Assembly: GCA_017860375.1 (NCBI GenBank)
Contig: JAGDMB010000103.1
Location: 1-7,851, forward strand
Origin: Bacteroidota bacterium
GTDB lineage: Bacteria > Bacteroidota > Bacteroidia > Bacteroidales > UBA10428
DNA length: 7,851 nt
Direction of reading: 5' to 3'
In this document: piece after piece, positions 6,829-7,851 of the stretch
How positions within the stretch are numbered: position 1 is the first letter of the stretch
Layout of the letters: every line of letters starts with the position of its first letter
Program-made: the position numbers and the translations under genes
The notes under the pieces: generated by a model
What the model was told of the DNA's origin: nothing
Seen by the model: only the letters and a program-made list of their open reading frames with translations
Databases searched by the model: none

Positions 6829-6918
6829 GAACAAAAAGCCAGTGAAAGAACGGAAGCCAATGTAAAGTTTTATGCCTTACTATCGGATGAGGCATTTATG
6901 CGATCTAATATTAAGTAA
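6829..6918 (+). pseudogene. Possible C-terminal coding remnant (29 codons)
   Basis: This frame reads from EQKASERTEANVK through YALLSDEAFMRSNIK to a TAA at 6916-6918. Its charged, alternating composition resembles the helical end of a real protein and contrasts with the low-complexity AT-rich peptides in neighbouring frames. The frame is closed by a TGA at 6814-6816 and has no good start codon, so if it was a gene its front is lost. I cannot name a family, and chance is a serious alternative. Confidence 0.2.
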
Positions 6919-7008
6919 TTTAGTAGGTAACAAAACTTCAAAAAACCACTTCTACGCATTCAGTTTTGACATTTAGAATTGGTTTTCCACTACTTAAATT
7001 AGTTACCT
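6916..7008. repeat. Imperfect inverted repeat upstream of the M20 gene
   Basis: TAATTTAGTAGG (6916-6927) is complementary to 6987-7001 (reverse complement TAATTTAAGTAGTGG) with two single-base bulges. Alternatively AGGTAAC (6925-6931) pairs exactly with GTTACCT (7002-7008), with AAAACC (6942-6947) and GGTTTT (6981-6986) nested inside. The two foldings are mutually exclusive. This could be a leader structure or the ends of a tiny decayed mobile element. Confidence 0.4.
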
Positions 7009-7076
7009 GCAAGCCTATGGCGACAGTTCACAAATCTCTATTACCTTAATATTCAACAAATAACAAAATATGTAAA

Positions 7077-7851
7077 ATGACAAATAAAATATCAGTTCTT
7101 CTAACAGCAATCATCCTGACCTCTTTGGCACTGCAAGCGCAAAATGCAGGACAGGTAAAACAAATGGCATATGCCGATTCTTTGCGACTGGTCGAAATTT
7201 TTCAAGACATCCATCGAAATCCGGAATTGGCTTTTATGGAGGTTCGTACTTCTGGGATTATAGCAAAAGAACTGAAATCCTTGGGTTACGAAGTAATTAC
7301 TGGCATTGGAAAAACAGGTGTAGTCGGCATCTTAAAAAATGGAGATGGCCCTGTTGTAATGTACCGTGCGGATATGGATTGCAATGCTGTAAAAGAAGAA
7401 ACTGGCCTTTCTTATGCAAGCAATAAAACCATGACAAATGGAGATGGCATTGAAGTACCGGTAATGCATGCCTGCGGACATGATGCACATGTCACCTGGA
7501 TGCTGGGTACAGCAAAAATTATGGCTGCTTTAAAAAATGAATGGAAAGGAACATTAGTATTTATTGGACAGCCTGCGGAAGAAGAAGGAGGAGGTGCACA
7601 GGCAATGGTAAATGATAATATGTATGATAAAGGAGTTCCTGTTCCTGATTATTTATTTGGTCTGCACACAGCTCCAATTCCTGCGGGTACGGTTGCCAAT
7701 GGATTTGGAGAACGTTGTGCAGGAAACAATGTGTTGGATGTAACTTTTTATGGAGTTGGCGGGCATGGCTCGGCACCTGAATTTACAAAAGATCCAATTA
7801 TAATGGGGTGTACTGCTGTCATGCAATATCAGACCATAATAAGTCGAAATA
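7077..7851 (+). CDS. Secreted M20D-type metallo-amidohydrolase, 3' truncated
   Basis: The frame stays open to the window end, giving 258 residues of a protein normally around 400-450 aa. A Sec signal peptide is present (hydrophobic residues 7-19, cleavage likely after A21 or Q22), so it is probably periplasmic. Family markers are RADMD (97-101), KEETGLSYAS (106-115), the metal site HACGHDAH (131-138, ligands Cys133 and His135), Glu168-Glu169 in GQPAEEEGGGA, His197 in GLHTAP and the dimerisation-domain GGHGSAP (228-234). M20D enzymes hydrolyse N-acyl or other amide bonds of amino acids and small peptides (hippurate, N-acetyl or indole-acetyl conjugates); the substrate here is unknown. ATG 7077 is chosen because it gives the signal peptide; ATG 7070 is in another frame and hits TAA at once. 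Base composition is clearly more AT-rich than the genes before the tRNA. Confidence 0.93.
   Translation, partial: MTNKISVLLTAIILTSLALQAQNAGQVKQMAYADSLRLVEIFQDIHRNPELAFMEVRTSGIIAKELKSLGYEVITGIGKTGVVGILKNGDGPVVMYRADMDCNAVKEETGLSYASNKTMTNGDGIEVPVMHACGHDAHVTWMLGTAKIMAALKNEWKGTLVFIGQPAEEEGGGAQAMVNDNMYDKGVPVPDYLFGLHTAPIPAGTVANGFGERCAGNNVLDVTFYGVGGHGSAPEFTKDPIIMGCTAVMQYQTIISRN

Larger units (their letters stand above)
6456..7076. other. AT-rich intergenic region with structured elements and no convincing gene
   Basis: About 620 bp between the tRNA terminator and the M20 gene. The first 120 bp is moderately GC-rich and carries short echoes of the tRNA 3' end and a long hairpin. From about 6570 it is AT-rich (sampled lines about 28-37% GC). 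It contains one promoter-like site, a 29-codon open stretch that looks coding (6829-6918) and an imperfect inverted repeat (6916-7008). An open frame from a TTG at 6621 to 6830 gives a 69-residue peptide rich in Phe, Ile and Leu with no recognisable motif, and I do not call it a gene. No convincing -33/-7 pair lies just before ATG 7077. Confidence 0.6.

Noticed and set aside
6621..6830. 69-residue frame starting with TTG in the AT-rich gap
   Set aside because: Rare start, low-complexity hydrophobic composition, no ribosome-binding sign or family resemblance.
7297..7776. Minus-strand frames of 63 and 71 residues rich in His and Leu
   Set aside because: Antisense shadows of the M20 gene.
1..7851. 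CRISPR array, insertion sequence with transposase, or toxin-antitoxin pair
   Set aside because: No regularly spaced repeats, no transposase motif and no paired small genes were seen on either strand.

Overview
The window looks like chromosomal DNA of a Bacteroidota bacterium. The signs are Sec-secreted proteins ending in outer-membrane-like beta strands, a lipoprotein of the DUF1680/GH127 beta-L-arabinofuranosidase group, a protein resembling the Bacteroidota family DUF6588, no Shine-Dalgarno sequences before the starts, and several good matches to the Bacteroidota promoter form TTTG/TTG - about 20 nt - TAnnTTTG. Genus cannot be read from the sequence; a Bacteroidales/Marinilabiliales-type host is a guess.

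Layout. (1) 1-3449, + strand: the C-terminal part of an S9 (DPP-IV-like) serine peptidase, overlapping by ATGA a complete 787-aa GH127-type lipoprotein; the two are almost certainly co-transcribed. (2) 3460-4182, - strand: a short-chain dehydrogenase (SDR) converging on the glycosidase with only 10 bp between stop codons. (3) 4261-4830, + strand: a small secreted, probably barrel-forming outer-membrane protein, divergent from the SDR. The 78-bp gap holds a perfect 12-bp palindrome with a promoter-like -7 box on each side, pointing towards each other. (4) 5009-6103, - strand: a 364-aa DUF6588-like secreted protein. (5) 6349-6421, + strand: tRNA-Lys(TTT) with a Bacteroidota-type promoter before it and a clean intrinsic terminator after it. 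(6) 6456-7076: about 620 bp, mostly AT-rich and without a convincing gene, but with a long hairpin, echoes of the tRNA 3' end, an orphan promoter-like site, a short coding-like remnant and an imperfect inverted repeat. (7) 7077-7851, + strand: the N-terminal 258 residues of a secreted M20D-type metallo-amidohydrolase, cut by the window end.

How it fits together. The peptidase and glycosidase form a polymer-degrading pair, with the glycosidase membrane-anchored; a joint action on arabinosylated plant glycoprotein or arabinan-derived material is plausible but unproven. The SDR, the outer-membrane proteins and the M20 enzyme have no evident pathway link to that pair. Base composition falls at the tRNA: hand counts of sampled lines give about 48-58% GC before it and about 41% in the M20 gene, with about 28-37% in parts of the gap. 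A junction of differently derived DNA at a tRNA gene is possible. I see no CRISPR array, intact insertion sequence, or clearly new multi-gene system.
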